Source: an uncultured Faecalibacterium sp. (GTDB lineage Bacteria > Bacillota > Clostridia > Oscillospirales > Ruminococcaceae). From it: a DNA stretch of 17,551 nucleotides. The notes below the pieces were generated by a model. The model saw nothing but the letters and a program-made list of their open reading frames with translations, ran no database searches and was not told where the DNA came from. The stretch is taken from assembly GCA_934512105.1 (NCBI GenBank), contig CAKSWQ010000045.1, positions 1 through 17,551 of the forward strand, given 5' to 3'. Of this stretch, positions 1 through 6,370 are shown in pieces. How positions within the stretch are numbered: the first letter of the stretch is position 1; each line of letters begins with the position of its first letter. The position numbers and the translations under genes are program-made.

Positions 1-126
1 AGCGTCTGCAAGCGCTCCGCTCCATTCCTCCATTCCTTTCTCTTTTCTACGGGAAGCGGCAGCACGGTTTGCTCTGCTGCTTCCGGCGCGGCACCGGCTG
101 TGTTTGGTACCACAGCCGACGCAAAG
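1..126. other. No supportable gene; two hairpins at window edge
   Basis: Several frames stay open here, but none has a start, a ribosome binding site or a recognisable product. Two inverted repeats are visible. GAAGCGGCAG (53-62) pairs with CTGCTGCTTC (74-83) with one mismatch. CGGCTGTG (95-102) pairs perfectly with CACAGCCG (111-118). With the terminator that follows, this could be the 3' tail of a transcript entering from the left, either an mRNA end or a structured RNA. The sequence alone does not say which. Confidence 0.4.
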
Positions 127-180
127 AAAACAAAAACGGGACGTGCAGCTTGACCACCTGCACGCCCCGATTTTTGTTTT
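127..180. terminator. Strong intrinsic terminator, bidirectional
   Basis: CGTGCAG (142-148) pairs with CTGCACG (158-164) around a 9-base loop. The stem continues through CGGG/CCCG and an A-rich arm (127-136) that matches TTTTTGTTTT (171-180). A U-tract follows the stem on either strand, so it can stop transcription entering from the left and also leftward transcription past 489. Confidence 0.8.
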
Positions 181-215
181 TGTGAGGGAACTCCCTCTGC
201 ACGCTATGCCTTGAG

Positions 216-330
216 GGACGATTTGAAATGGCCGCCGCGTGCGCTTTGGCCATAGTTTAAGGAATTTTATTTTAATTTTTGGATACAGAAACGCCTGCGG
301 GCGTTTCTGAATCCGGCTTTCACAGAGGGG
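216..330 (+). repeat. Two-hairpin dispersed element, copy 1
   Basis: It starts with GGACGATTT. Hairpin I uses ATGGCC/GGCCAT around a loop containing CCGCG and GCTTT. An AAGGAAttttat linker leads to hairpin II at 281-314 (GGATA and CAGAAACGCC, loop TGCG, GGCGTTTCTG, ATCC). The tail CTTTCACAGAGGGGG is a variant of the tail in the other copies. It faces copy 2 head-on, so 216-490 forms a composite inverted pair. Copies also occur at 363-490, 13088, 15738 and (partial) 15902. Confidence 0.8.
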
Positions 331-362
331 GATGCAAGGCAAACGACAAATATGCCATCTGC

Positions 363-490
363 CTTTACGACCCCACCCGTGAAAAGGCAGTTCGGGAAAA
401 TCCGCAGATTTTCCCGAACTGCAAATTATAAAATGTTCTTTCCGCTGAATATGCCCAAAGCAAAGCGGAGGGCATTCAAAATCGTTTTTT
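363..490 (-). repeat. Two-hairpin dispersed element, copy 2
   Basis: Read on the minus strand it begins at the stop codon of the gene ending at 489. It has a GATTTTGAATGCCC start, hairpin I (TGAATGCCC/GGGCATATTCA), and an AT-rich linker. Hairpin II is a perfect 16-bp stem (407-422 with 387-402) closed by TGCG. The tail is CTTTTCACGGGTGGGG and then TCGTAAAG. Being immediately 3' of a gene and followed by a T-run, it probably ends that gene's mRNA. Confidence 0.85.
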
Positions 491-947
491 ACTTTCCCAG
501 CGCTGCCAGCTGCTGGTACAGCTCTGCTGCGCCGCCGCCGGGGTATTTTACGCTGACAAAGGCGCTGTTCAGGATGCATACGCCGTCAGAGTACACCGTC
601 AGCAGAAACTTATGGTTCTCGGCATCGTCATAAAAGCTGACGGTGACCGACTGCACCGGGAAGGTATCGTGGGTGTAGGCAGAATAGTTCTGGTTCAGCT
701 TTTTGCGGCAGGAGACGGTGGAAAGCAATTCTGCCGTTTGCTGGAACTCCTCGCTGTCCATGGAGAGGAGGTGATAGTCCATGTCGTTGGTGCTGCCCCA
801 ATGCGCCACTTCCTCGGTACGGAGCGTACCCTGAGAGCTGGCGCGTACCAGTGCTTTCAGGTCGATGGGGCGGTACAGCACCGCAAAAGCTGCCAGTGCA
901 AATAGGATAAAAAATAAAGCGGTGCGGGGAATGTGGAAGCTTTTCAT
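489..947 (-). CDS. Small membrane-anchored protein of unknown function
   Basis: The product is 152 aa and I do not recognise its family. The start chosen is the ATG at 947, because GGAGGGG lies just upstream and overlaps the TGA of the preceding gene. An upstream ATG in the same frame at 1034 lies inside that gene. Residues 8-25 (roughly TALFFILFALAAFAVLY) form one hydrophobic segment after a short basic N-terminus, so it is a signal anchor or uncleaved signal, with about 125 residues probably outside the membrane. Cysteines occur near residues 81 and 121, and no catalytic motif is evident. The gap to the flippase-like gene is only 4 bases, so the two are translationally coupled and are likely partners in envelope biology. 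That role is inference. Confidence 0.75.
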   Translation of the reverse strand: MKSFHIPRTALFFILFALAAFAVLYRPIDLKALVRASSQGTLRTEEVAHWGSTNDMDYHLLSMDSEEFQQTAELLSTVSCRKKLNQNYSAYTHDTFPVQSVTVSFYDDAENHKFLLTVYSDGVCILNSAFVSVKYPGGGAAELYQQLAALGK

Positions 948-951
948 CTGC

Positions 952-1989
952 TCACCCCTCCTTTGGCGGCTCCATTTGGGCCAGATGCCGCTGGGCGATG
1001 AAAAAGCCTGCAGCGCTGGCGGCAAATACCACATAATAGCTGGCGATGCGGTAAAGCATCAGTACGCTCATCACCTCGCCTTGTTCCAGAAAGCTGCCAA
1101 ACACCAGCAGAAAGGCGGTTTCGATAGAGCCCATCCCGGCTACGTTGGGCAGGGCATTGGAGACGAAGAGCATCAGGCTGGTGAGCAGCTGCACCTGCCA
1201 GAAGCCCAGCGGCGAAAGCCCCATGAACCGGATGCACAGGTAGGGCAGGCAGAACAGCCCGAACAGCTTGAGCGCCTGCAGGGCAAAAATTTTCAGGCAG
1301 CGGGGCTTATCTGCCAGCAGGCGGCGGCTCTCGGTGCCCAGCACCTCCAGCTGCTCCAGCCAGTCGGCGCGGCGCTGCTGCCACTTTTCGGTCTTGGGCA
1401 GAAAGCCCAGCAGCCAGCGGGCGAGGTTCTGCACCAGCGGCGAGACGCACAGCAGCACCAGCGCCACAATGATCACCGCTACCACAGCGTATGCGATGGG
1501 CAGGTAGCGCATGACACCGGTGGTGTTGGCAGCAAGCCAGCGGTGCTGCAACAGCAGCATCACGGTGGCGTACAAAAGCACGGTGCTCTTGTGGAAAACG
1601 TATTCCAGCGTCATCAGCCCCACGCCGGGGCCCAGCGGCAGCCCTGCCCGGTGCAGGTAATACAACTGCACCGGCACAGCACCGGCACCCAGCGTGACCA
1701 CATTGCCAAAGGTGCCGCACCAGCCTACATCCAGCCCCTGCCACAGCTTGAACTGCGGCAGACGGCTGCGCACGATGACCCACGCCACGCACCCTTCCAG
1801 CAGGGGGTAGGTGAGGCCGACCGCCAGCACCGCCAGCACCTGCCATACCGACAGCTGTGCCAGTGCCGTGGTGATCTCGGCCCAGTGGTCCTTAAAAATG
1901 AACACGATGATGCAGGTAAGTGCCAGCAGCACCAGCAGAGAGATCGCGGTCTTTTTGCGGGAGGGCTGCTGCGCGGCGGCTTGGCTCAT
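952..1989 (-). CDS. Flippase-like / LPG synthase transmembrane family protein
   Basis: The product is 345 aa, an integral membrane protein of the lysylphosphatidylglycerol-synthase TM/YbhN-AglD-like family (UPF0104 type). Residues 14-32 form the first membrane helix, and several more follow. Family-like stretches are GAGAVPVQLYYLHRAGLPLG in the middle and LPNVAGMGSIETAFLLVFGS with LYRIASYYVVF near the C-terminus. It has only the membrane part, without the cytoplasmic aminoacyl-transfer domain of MprF. It therefore probably moves or handles a lipid or lipid-linked sugar rather than lysinylating phosphatidylglycerol. The start at 1989 follows AAAGGAG with a 10-base gap; the longer reading from 2241 runs through the promoter and an inverted repeat and is rejected. 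It is the first gene of a two-gene operon with 489-947. Confidence 0.85.
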   Translation of the reverse strand: MSQAAAQQPSRKKTAISLLVLLALTCIIVFIFKDHWAEITTALAQLSVWQVLAVLAVGLTYPLLEGCVAWVIVRSRLPQFKLWQGLDVGWCGTFGNVVTLGAGAVPVQLYYLHRAGLPLGPGVGLMTLEYVFHKSTVLLYATVMLLLQHRWLAANTTGVMRYLPIAYAVVAVIIVALVLLCVSPLVQNLARWLLGFLPKTEKWQQRRADWLEQLEVLGTESRRLLADKPRCLKIFALQALKLFGLFCLPYLCIRFMGLSPLGFWQVQLLTSLMLFVSNALPNVAGMGSIETAFLLVFGSFLEQGEVMSVLMLYRIASYYVVFAASAAGFFIAQRHLAQMEPPKEG

Positions 1990-2028
1990 GGAAACAAAAC
2001 TCCTTTCACAACCGGAAATTCTGGAACC

Positions 2029-2037
2029 AGTATAGCA
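2029..2037 (-). promoter_or_regulatory. Extended -10 promoter for the flippase-like gene
   Basis: The minus strand reads TGCTATACT, an extended -10 box about 40 bases before the ATG at 1989. No good -35 lies at 17 bases, which is tolerable for a TGn-type promoter. The predicted leader is about 33 bases. Confidence 0.55.
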
Positions 2038-2169
2038 CATCTCCCGCCGCCCTTTGTGAACGGAAGCGGAACTTTGTTGGGCAATTTGGGGCGTTTGATA
2101 AAATGAGAATGCGCCGCAGGGAACTTTCTTATTGCCGCTGATATTATATACAATATGGTCAACAGCCTG

Positions 2170-2322
2170 CGCCCTCTCAGTCACCTGTGGTGACAGCTCT
2201 CCCAAAGGGAGAGCCAAGAGCACTGCCGGAAGCCTTCTCATTATTATTTAATGCTTTAGCATCGGGGATAACGACTTGGCTCCCCCTTTGGGGGAGCTGG
2301 CGCGGGAGCGCCTGAGAGGGCG
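2170..2322. repeat. MITE-like imperfect inverted repeat, about 153 bp
   Basis: The left arm (2170-2218) starts CGCCCTCTCAG and contains AGCTCTCCCAAAGGGAGAGC. The right arm (2275-2322) is its approximate reverse complement, with CTCCCCCTTTGGGGGAG and ending CTGAGAGGGCG. Most of the 48 positions pair, with substitutions on both sides. Each arm also contains its own small hairpin. The 56-base centre is AT-rich and codes for nothing. Similar CTCCC-TTTGGG-GAGC repeats are, as I recall, common in gut Clostridia. It lies between the terminator of the glycan operon and the promoter of the next gene. I could not find a clear target-site duplication. Confidence 0.6.
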
Positions 2323-2330
2323 AACCTGCT

Positions 2331-2380
2331 AAAAAAAACAATGCCGGGCAGCGTGCGGCTGTCCGGCATTGTTTTTTTTT
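2331..2380. terminator. Terminator of the glycan operon
   Basis: A-tract, then AACAATGCCGGGCAGC, loop GTGC, then GGCTGTCCGGCATTGTT, then a run of nine T. It is almost perfectly paired (one G-T wobble) and works on both strands. It overlaps the stop codon of the glycosyltransferase gene (2379-2381), so that mRNA ends at once. Confidence 0.9.
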
Positions 2381-3986
2381 ATGATTCTTCCCCGTCTGTC
2401 AGCTTTTTTACCAGCCTTGTCAGAGTGGCCACATAGGATTCGTTGGAGAACTGCTGCTCATACAGGCGGCGGCAGCTGTCGCGCATGGCGGCCAGCGTCT
2501 CCGGGTGCTCAATGGCCCAAGCCAGCTTGTCGGCCAGCTGCTGCGGGTCGTCGTCCTTGTAGAGGAAGCCGTCCACCCCCTCGGTCACCAGCCCGGCGGT
2601 GCCGGTGTGCTCCGATACGATGGAGGGCTTGCCGAAGATCAATCCCTCGGTGACGAAGGTGGGCATGGGGTCGTCCCGGGAGGCGCATACCACGCAGCTG
2701 CACTGTTCCATCAGGGATTTGATCTCCGGGCGCTCTAACCGCTTGCGGTAGAAAACGGTCTGGGGGTAGTCCCGCACCAGACTGTCCACGGCATTGTACA
2801 TCCCCTTGTCGGCGGCTTTGCCCACAAAGAGGAAGGCGGCTTTCTCCCGCACCGCAGAGGGCAGCAGCCGGATGGCATTGCACAGGATGTCCGGGCCCTT
2901 GCGGTGCTCCAGCGAGCCTACCGTCACAAACAGGGGACGCCCCCCGGCAAAGCTGATGTCGTAGCGGGGGAACTGCTCGGCGGCATAGTCCGGCAGACCG
3001 TAGATCAATTGCTCGATTTCAAAATCCGGCCGGACGGAGTGCATGGCGGCGGTGGCGTGGGAGCCTACGGCGCAGGCGTGGATGTTTTTGCCCAGTGCCT
3101 TGGGGATGCTGTGGGCGATGAAGGGGTAACCCGCAAAGGCATCGTGCAGCCACCACAGCACCGGCACAAAGGAGCCGTTCAGGGTGCTCACCACCGGGGC
3201 TTCCACCACCGTGTTGGCCAGCACAAGGTCTGCGCTGGTGGCCAGACCCCACAGAGCGCTGGAAGTAACACAGTCCGGACGGGTGACCACAGCGGCCCCG
3301 GCATCCAGAAACAGCGGCAGTGAGCCTTCGTCCGAGGGGCCCAGCACCACCACCTCAAAGCCCAGACTGCGCAGCACCGGCACAGCGCTTACCAGCACGA
3401 TGGGGGCGCCGGTCATGGTCAGTTCGTGGCTCAGGATCAGCGCACGGCGTCCCTTGGCGGAGAACACGTCATCGGCGCACAGCTCCCGGCGGAAATGCAG
3501 CAGTGCCTGCGGGATGCGGCAGCTGTGCTGCGCCATGGCATGGGCCAGACGCAGCAGCTCGGTAACGCTGTCCTTGCCCCGGGCGGCGGCGCGTACCTCG
3601 TCCAGCAATGCGCGGGACACCAGTGCGCAGCGGCTGCCGGGCAGATGCTGGGTGCTCAGGTACAGGGCGGTGGCGCCGTCAAAGCCAAAGGAGGCATCGC
3701 AGATCGCAAGGTCTGCGCCCTCCCGCAGGGCGGCGGCAAAATAGGTCAGGGTGGTGGGGGTGCACTCCACATCCTCGCTTACCAGCAGAACCCCGGCCAC
3801 AGCGGGGGTCAGCTCGCCCTCCAGCCGGGTCACCAGACGGAACTTGCGGTGCAGCTGGTTTTGCAGCGCCGTTTCCAGCGCCTTGTGACGCCCCGGCGCA
3901 TAGACCAGAAGATAGGTGCTCTGGGTATCGGTATAGACCTGCTTGGACAATTGCTTGCGCTGCAGGGTACTGTAACTGGTGTACAT
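2379..3986 (-). CDS. Glycosyltransferase, GT4-type with N-terminal GT2-like remnant
   Basis: The product is 535 aa. The C-terminal part (about 180-535) is a GT-B glycosyltransferase of the GT4 kind. It has a glycine loop near TMTGAP (191-195), GSLEHRKGPDIL (357-368), the acidic pair as D439-x7-E447 (normally E-x7-E), FGKPSIVSEH (451-460) and GVDGFLYKDDD (470-480). Residues 25-170 look like a worn GT2 domain. LLVSEDVE (67-74) is where GT2 enzymes have their DxD, and IPQALLHFR (158-166) resembles the GT2 end motif IPxxLYHxR, but no DxD metal site remains. It should transfer a sugar from a nucleotide donor in surface polysaccharide or glycolipid synthesis; donor and acceptor are unknown. It starts at 3986 after GGAGGAG with a 7-base gap and is the last gene of its operon. 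Confidence 0.85.
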   Translation of the reverse strand: MYTSYSTLQRKQLSKQVYTDTQSTYLLVYAPGRHKALETALQNQLHRKFRLVTRLEGELTPAVAGVLLVSEDVECTPTTLTYFAAALREGADLAICDASFGFDGATALYLSTQHLPGSRCALVSRALLDEVRAAARGKDSVTELLRLAHAMAQHSCRIPQALLHFRRELCADDVFSAKGRRALILSHELTMTGAPIVLVSAVPVLRSLGFEVVVLGPSDEGSLPLFLDAGAAVVTRPDCVTSSALWGLATSADLVLANTVVEAPVVSTLNGSFVPVLWWLHDAFAGYPFIAHSIPKALGKNIHACAVGSHATAAMHSVRPDFEIEQLIYGLPDYAAEQFPRYDISFAGGRPLFVTVGSLEHRKGPDILCNAIRLLPSAVREKAAFLFVGKAADKGMYNAVDSLVRDYPQTVFYRKRLERPEIKSLMEQCSCVVCASRDDPMPTFVTEGLIFGKPSIVSEHTGTAGLVTEGVDGFLYKDDDPQQLADKLAWAIEHPETLAAMRDSCRRLYEQQFSNESYVATLTRLVKKLTDGEES

Positions 3987-4020
3987 GATCCAACTCCTCC
4001 GGGCAGAATATCGGGCGGGC

Positions 4021-4815
4021 TCAGTGGCCGCGCAGCAGGGTCAGCAGTTTGCGCAGCGGGGCGGTCAGACGCCAGCTGCTGCTGGCGCGCATCGTTTCCA
4101 GCGAGACCTGGTATTCGTGCTGGATGCCCTGCAAGGTCAGCAGCTGCTGGTTCAGCCGCATACACTCGGCGCGGCTGGCCTGCAATACCTCGTCTGCTTC
4201 CTGCGCGGCGGCGGCGTTCTCAAGCTTCAGGTCGTTCAGCGCCCGCAGCAGAGATTTGCCGGGCTGCTCGTGCAGAAAACGTCCCAGCGGGTAGTAGTGA
4301 TAGTTCACCGCAAACTTCATGCCGGCACCAAAGCCGGTGGTGCAGTGCAGCGAAAGGTTGGGGTCTACATCCAAAAACAGCAGGCTGTCCTCCTGCAACA
4401 GAAGGCCGTTGACCGACTGGAAGCTGATGCGCTCGTCCGAGATGGCAAGGTCTGTGATGCAGCAGGCCAGCTCGCCGGGGTCCAGCCGGACAGCGCGTGC
4501 ATCCTCCGGCAGGACAAAGGTGACCGAGATCTCGTGGGTCAGCTCGTTGTAGACCTCCTCGGTGGCAGTCAGGCATTCCCGGGGCGAAAAGCCGCTGCCG
4601 GTGTCGTAGAACAGCTGCGGCAGGGTAAGGGCGATGTTCTCGGTTTCAGAGCTGTGCTTGGAAAGCTCGGACTGGCTGGTCAGCAGCTGCTGCTCCAGCT
4701 CCAGACACCGCTGCGCCAGCTGGGAAACACCTTCGTCTGAAAGCTTGAGCTGCTGCTCCAGCTCGGCAATGCGTGCCTGCATGGCAGCAGGAGTCACGGG
4801 GGCATCGTGGTTCAT
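4021..4815 (-). CDS. Coiled-coil glycan-biosynthesis accessory protein with SWRLTAPLR tail
   Basis: The product is 264 aa. Residues 8-60 form a Leu/Gln/Glu-rich coiled coil. Residues about 80-180 look like a beta-rich domain (VLPEDARAVRLDPGELACCI at 101-120; LLFLDVDPNLSL at 145-156). A second helical stretch runs about 185-243, and the C-terminus is SSSWRLTAPLRKLL (245-258). From general knowledge, S-x-SWRLTAPLR after a coiled coil is a mark of large glycosyltransferases and methyltransferases that build surface polysaccharides. Here it occurs with no catalytic domain. A scaffold or partner of the downstream glycosyltransferase (34-base gap) is the simplest reading, and that is inference. It starts at 4815 after GGAGG with an 8-base gap. 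There is no signal peptide or membrane helix. Confidence 0.7.
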   Translation of the reverse strand: MNHDAPVTPAAMQARIAELEQQLKLSDEGVSQLAQRCLELEQQLLTSQSELSKHSSETENIALTLPQLFYDTGSGFSPRECLTATEEVYNELTHEISVTFVLPEDARAVRLDPGELACCITDLAISDERISFQSVNGLLLQEDSLLFLDVDPNLSLHCTTGFGAGMKFAVNYHYYPLGRFLHEQPGKSLLRALNDLKLENAAAAQEADEVLQASRAECMRLNQQLLTLQGIQHEYQVSLETMRASSSWRLTAPLRKLLTLLRGH

Positions 4816-4880
4816 AACGGGATCCTCCTCTTCCTTTATCCTATAACAGCTGCGCCGCCGCAGCCAAAACGTTCAGAAAA

Positions 4881-5996
4881 TCAGTGCCGCGGGGTGTAGT
4901 GCACCTGCGGGGTGTGCCGCCGGGCGGGGAACAACTTGATGACCAGATCCCGCCGCCGTTGCAGCAGGGCACAGATCAGCCAGATGGAGCCCAGCGAAAG
5001 GATATATTGCAGACTGATGCCCAGAACAGGGCGGTCGGCGTATTTTGCGGCAAACAGATACCACGGAATGGCGGTAAGCTCTACCGTATGTACGCAGAAG
5101 ATGTACAGGGAGCGGCGGCCGATGGCCTCGAAAAAGCTCACCAGCGCATTCCGGTGTCGGCTCAAGCGCAGGAACAGCCGGACGAACAGCAGGCCGGCAA
5201 GGCCGTCCAGCAGGATGCTGATGGGGCCCAGCGTCCATTTTGCCATGGAAACACAGTCGGTACTGCCGGTGGCAAAGGCGGCCGCCGGGATCAGCAGCAC
5301 GGCTGCCCACAGGATGCAGGACATCCGGCGGGACAAAGGCTGATCCAGCCAGTGCTGACGTTTGGCAAGGTAGCCAAGGTACAGGTACGGCGTGATCGCC
5401 GCACCCTGGATCAGGCAGAAGGGCAGCTCCCATACAAGGCTGGCACCCCAGCCCAGCAGGGCAGCGCCGCCCACTGCCCAGGGGATGTACCGCTCCGGGA
5501 AGATGTTCAGGATAACGTCCAGTAAGATCCAGCCCATCAGCAGCGCCAGCAGATACCACATGGGCCCGCAGGAAAAGAACTCCTGCCCGAAGTAGGTGGC
5601 GGTGTGGGGCAGGCCCAGCAGAAAGCCGCCCGCTACCTTGATGCTCTCGGTCAGAGAGCCGGGCAGATAGTGAAAGGTCTTATAATGAATGATGAAGTGC
5701 AGCACTGTGGTGAAAACCGCAGTGTAACAAAAGGGCTTGAGCAGGCTTTTGAGCTGCTGATGGATGCATTTGCCGATGGAGCGCTTGCGGAAGCCGTAGC
5801 CGCTGGCGATAAAAAAGGCCGCCATCAGGGTTTCGCGGTAGGTAAAGCAAAAAAAGGAGAACAGCGACAGACCGCTCGACAGCTGGAGCGGATAAAGCTC
5901 TACGGTATGCCCCAGCACGATGGACAGCATCCCTGCGCCCTTGAGCATATCAAACATCCCGATGGAGTTGACAGTGCGGGGCTTGGTTGTTTCCAT
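4881..5996 (-). CDS. Acyltransferase-3 family membrane O-acyltransferase
   Basis: The product is 371 aa with about ten hydrophobic segments. The N-terminal FDMLKGAGMLSIVLGH (15-30) is the family's first motif, with the conserved His at residue 30. MAAFFIASGYGFRKRS further on matches the typical FFxxSG(Y/F)xxxxR pattern. Such enzymes O-acetylate or acylate surface sugars or lipids using an acyl-CoA. The start chosen is the ATG at 5996, with AAGGA just upstream; an ATG 20 codons earlier (6056) lacks a site. A near-consensus promoter lies at 6096-6124. It heads an operon with the coiled-coil protein (65-base gap) and the glycosyltransferase, which supports a role in decorating a surface glycan. 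The exact substrate cannot be told. Confidence 0.85.
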   Translation of the reverse strand: METTKPRTVNSIGMFDMLKGAGMLSIVLGHTVELYPLQLSSGLSLFSFFCFTYRETLMAAFFIASGYGFRKRSIGKCIHQQLKSLLKPFCYTAVFTTVLHFIIHYKTFHYLPGSLTESIKVAGGFLLGLPHTATYFGQEFFSCGPMWYLLALLMGWILLDVILNIFPERYIPWAVGGAALLGWGASLVWELPFCLIQGAAITPYLYLGYLAKRQHWLDQPLSRRMSCILWAAVLLIPAAAFATGSTDCVSMAKWTLGPISILLDGLAGLLFVRLFLRLSRHRNALVSFFEAIGRRSLYIFCVHTVELTAIPWYLFAAKYADRPVLGISLQYILSLGSIWLICALLQRRRDLVIKLFPARRHTPQVHYTPRH

Positions 5997-6095
5997 GAAA
6001 GATTCCTTCCCTGCGCCGGACCAATACCCCTCAAGAAAAAGCCGGATGCGGCGCAAATGATCGATTTTTATACAGCATTGTCATGATATATGGCT

Positions 6096-6124
6096 AGTAT
6101 AATGCTTTTTATAGAGACTGTCAA
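6096..6124 (-). promoter_or_regulatory. Sigma-70 type promoter for the glycan operon
   Basis: The minus strand reads TTGACA (6119-6124), a 17-base spacer, then TATACT (6096-6101). This is the best promoter in the window. It gives a leader of about 93 bases before the ATG at 5996. It diverges from the ligase-cluster promoter about 160 bases away. Confidence 0.85.
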
Positions 6125-6285
6125 TTTTGTTTTGCAGTCCGCGTTGTACCGAAACTGGTATTTTGCGCTAAAAATTGTAGCACAGAAACCGGCAGAATGC
6201 AACGAAAGGTAGAATTTGGCCGGAATGCACCCTAAAATACGCAACTAAAAATTGTCAAAATAAGAAATTAAATGTTGCTGAAGTA

Positions 6286-6314
6286 TTGCATTGCACTGGA
6301 AGATATTGTATACT
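6286..6314 (+). promoter_or_regulatory. Promoter of the NRPS-like cluster
   Basis: TTGCAT (6286-6291), a 17-base spacer and TATACT (6309-6314) predict a transcript start near 6321, about 50 bases before the ATG at 6371. This decides the start of the first ligase, because the possible ATG at 6272 would lie upstream of the promoter. Two copies of TAAAAATTGT (6169-6178 and 6246-6255) lie upstream and could be regulator sites; that is speculation. Confidence 0.75.
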
Positions 6315-6322
6315 GGGCACAG

Positions 6323-6342
6323 TGCGGCGCACCGGTGCCGCA
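6323..6342 (+). promoter_or_regulatory. Palindrome at the predicted transcript start; possible operator
   Basis: The outer arms TGCGGC (6323-6328) and GCCGCA (6337-6342) are complementary. Inside them GCACCGGTGC (6329-6338) is a perfect 10-base palindrome. It sits at about +2 to +21 of the cluster transcript, a usual place for a repressor site, and it could also form an mRNA hairpin 28 bases before the start codon. No regulator gene is present in the window. Confidence 0.45.
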
Positions 6343-6370
6343 TGAAATAACAACGCGGGAGGGAATTGTA

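Noticed and set aside
216..490. CRISPR-like array
   Set aside because: The repeated units are palindromic pairs with variable stems, not direct repeats with unique spacers. No cas genes are present.
865..2106. Rightward 413-codon open frame
   Set aside because: It is antisense to the flippase-like gene and rich in His, Gln and Ala. It has no ribosome site, and the opposite strand has clear membrane-protein signals.
952..2241. Longer flippase-like protein starting at 2241
   Set aside because: It would be read through the inverted repeat and the promoter. The ATG at 1989 has a proper ribosome site and precedes the first membrane helix.
2161..2330. Target-site duplication around the inverted repeat
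   Set aside because: The flanks share only a few bases (CCTG), which is within chance.
6272..6370. Earlier start for the first ligase, adding 33 residues
   Set aside because: It lies upstream of the predicted -35/-10, has no ribosome site, and the extra residues have no match in the paralogue.
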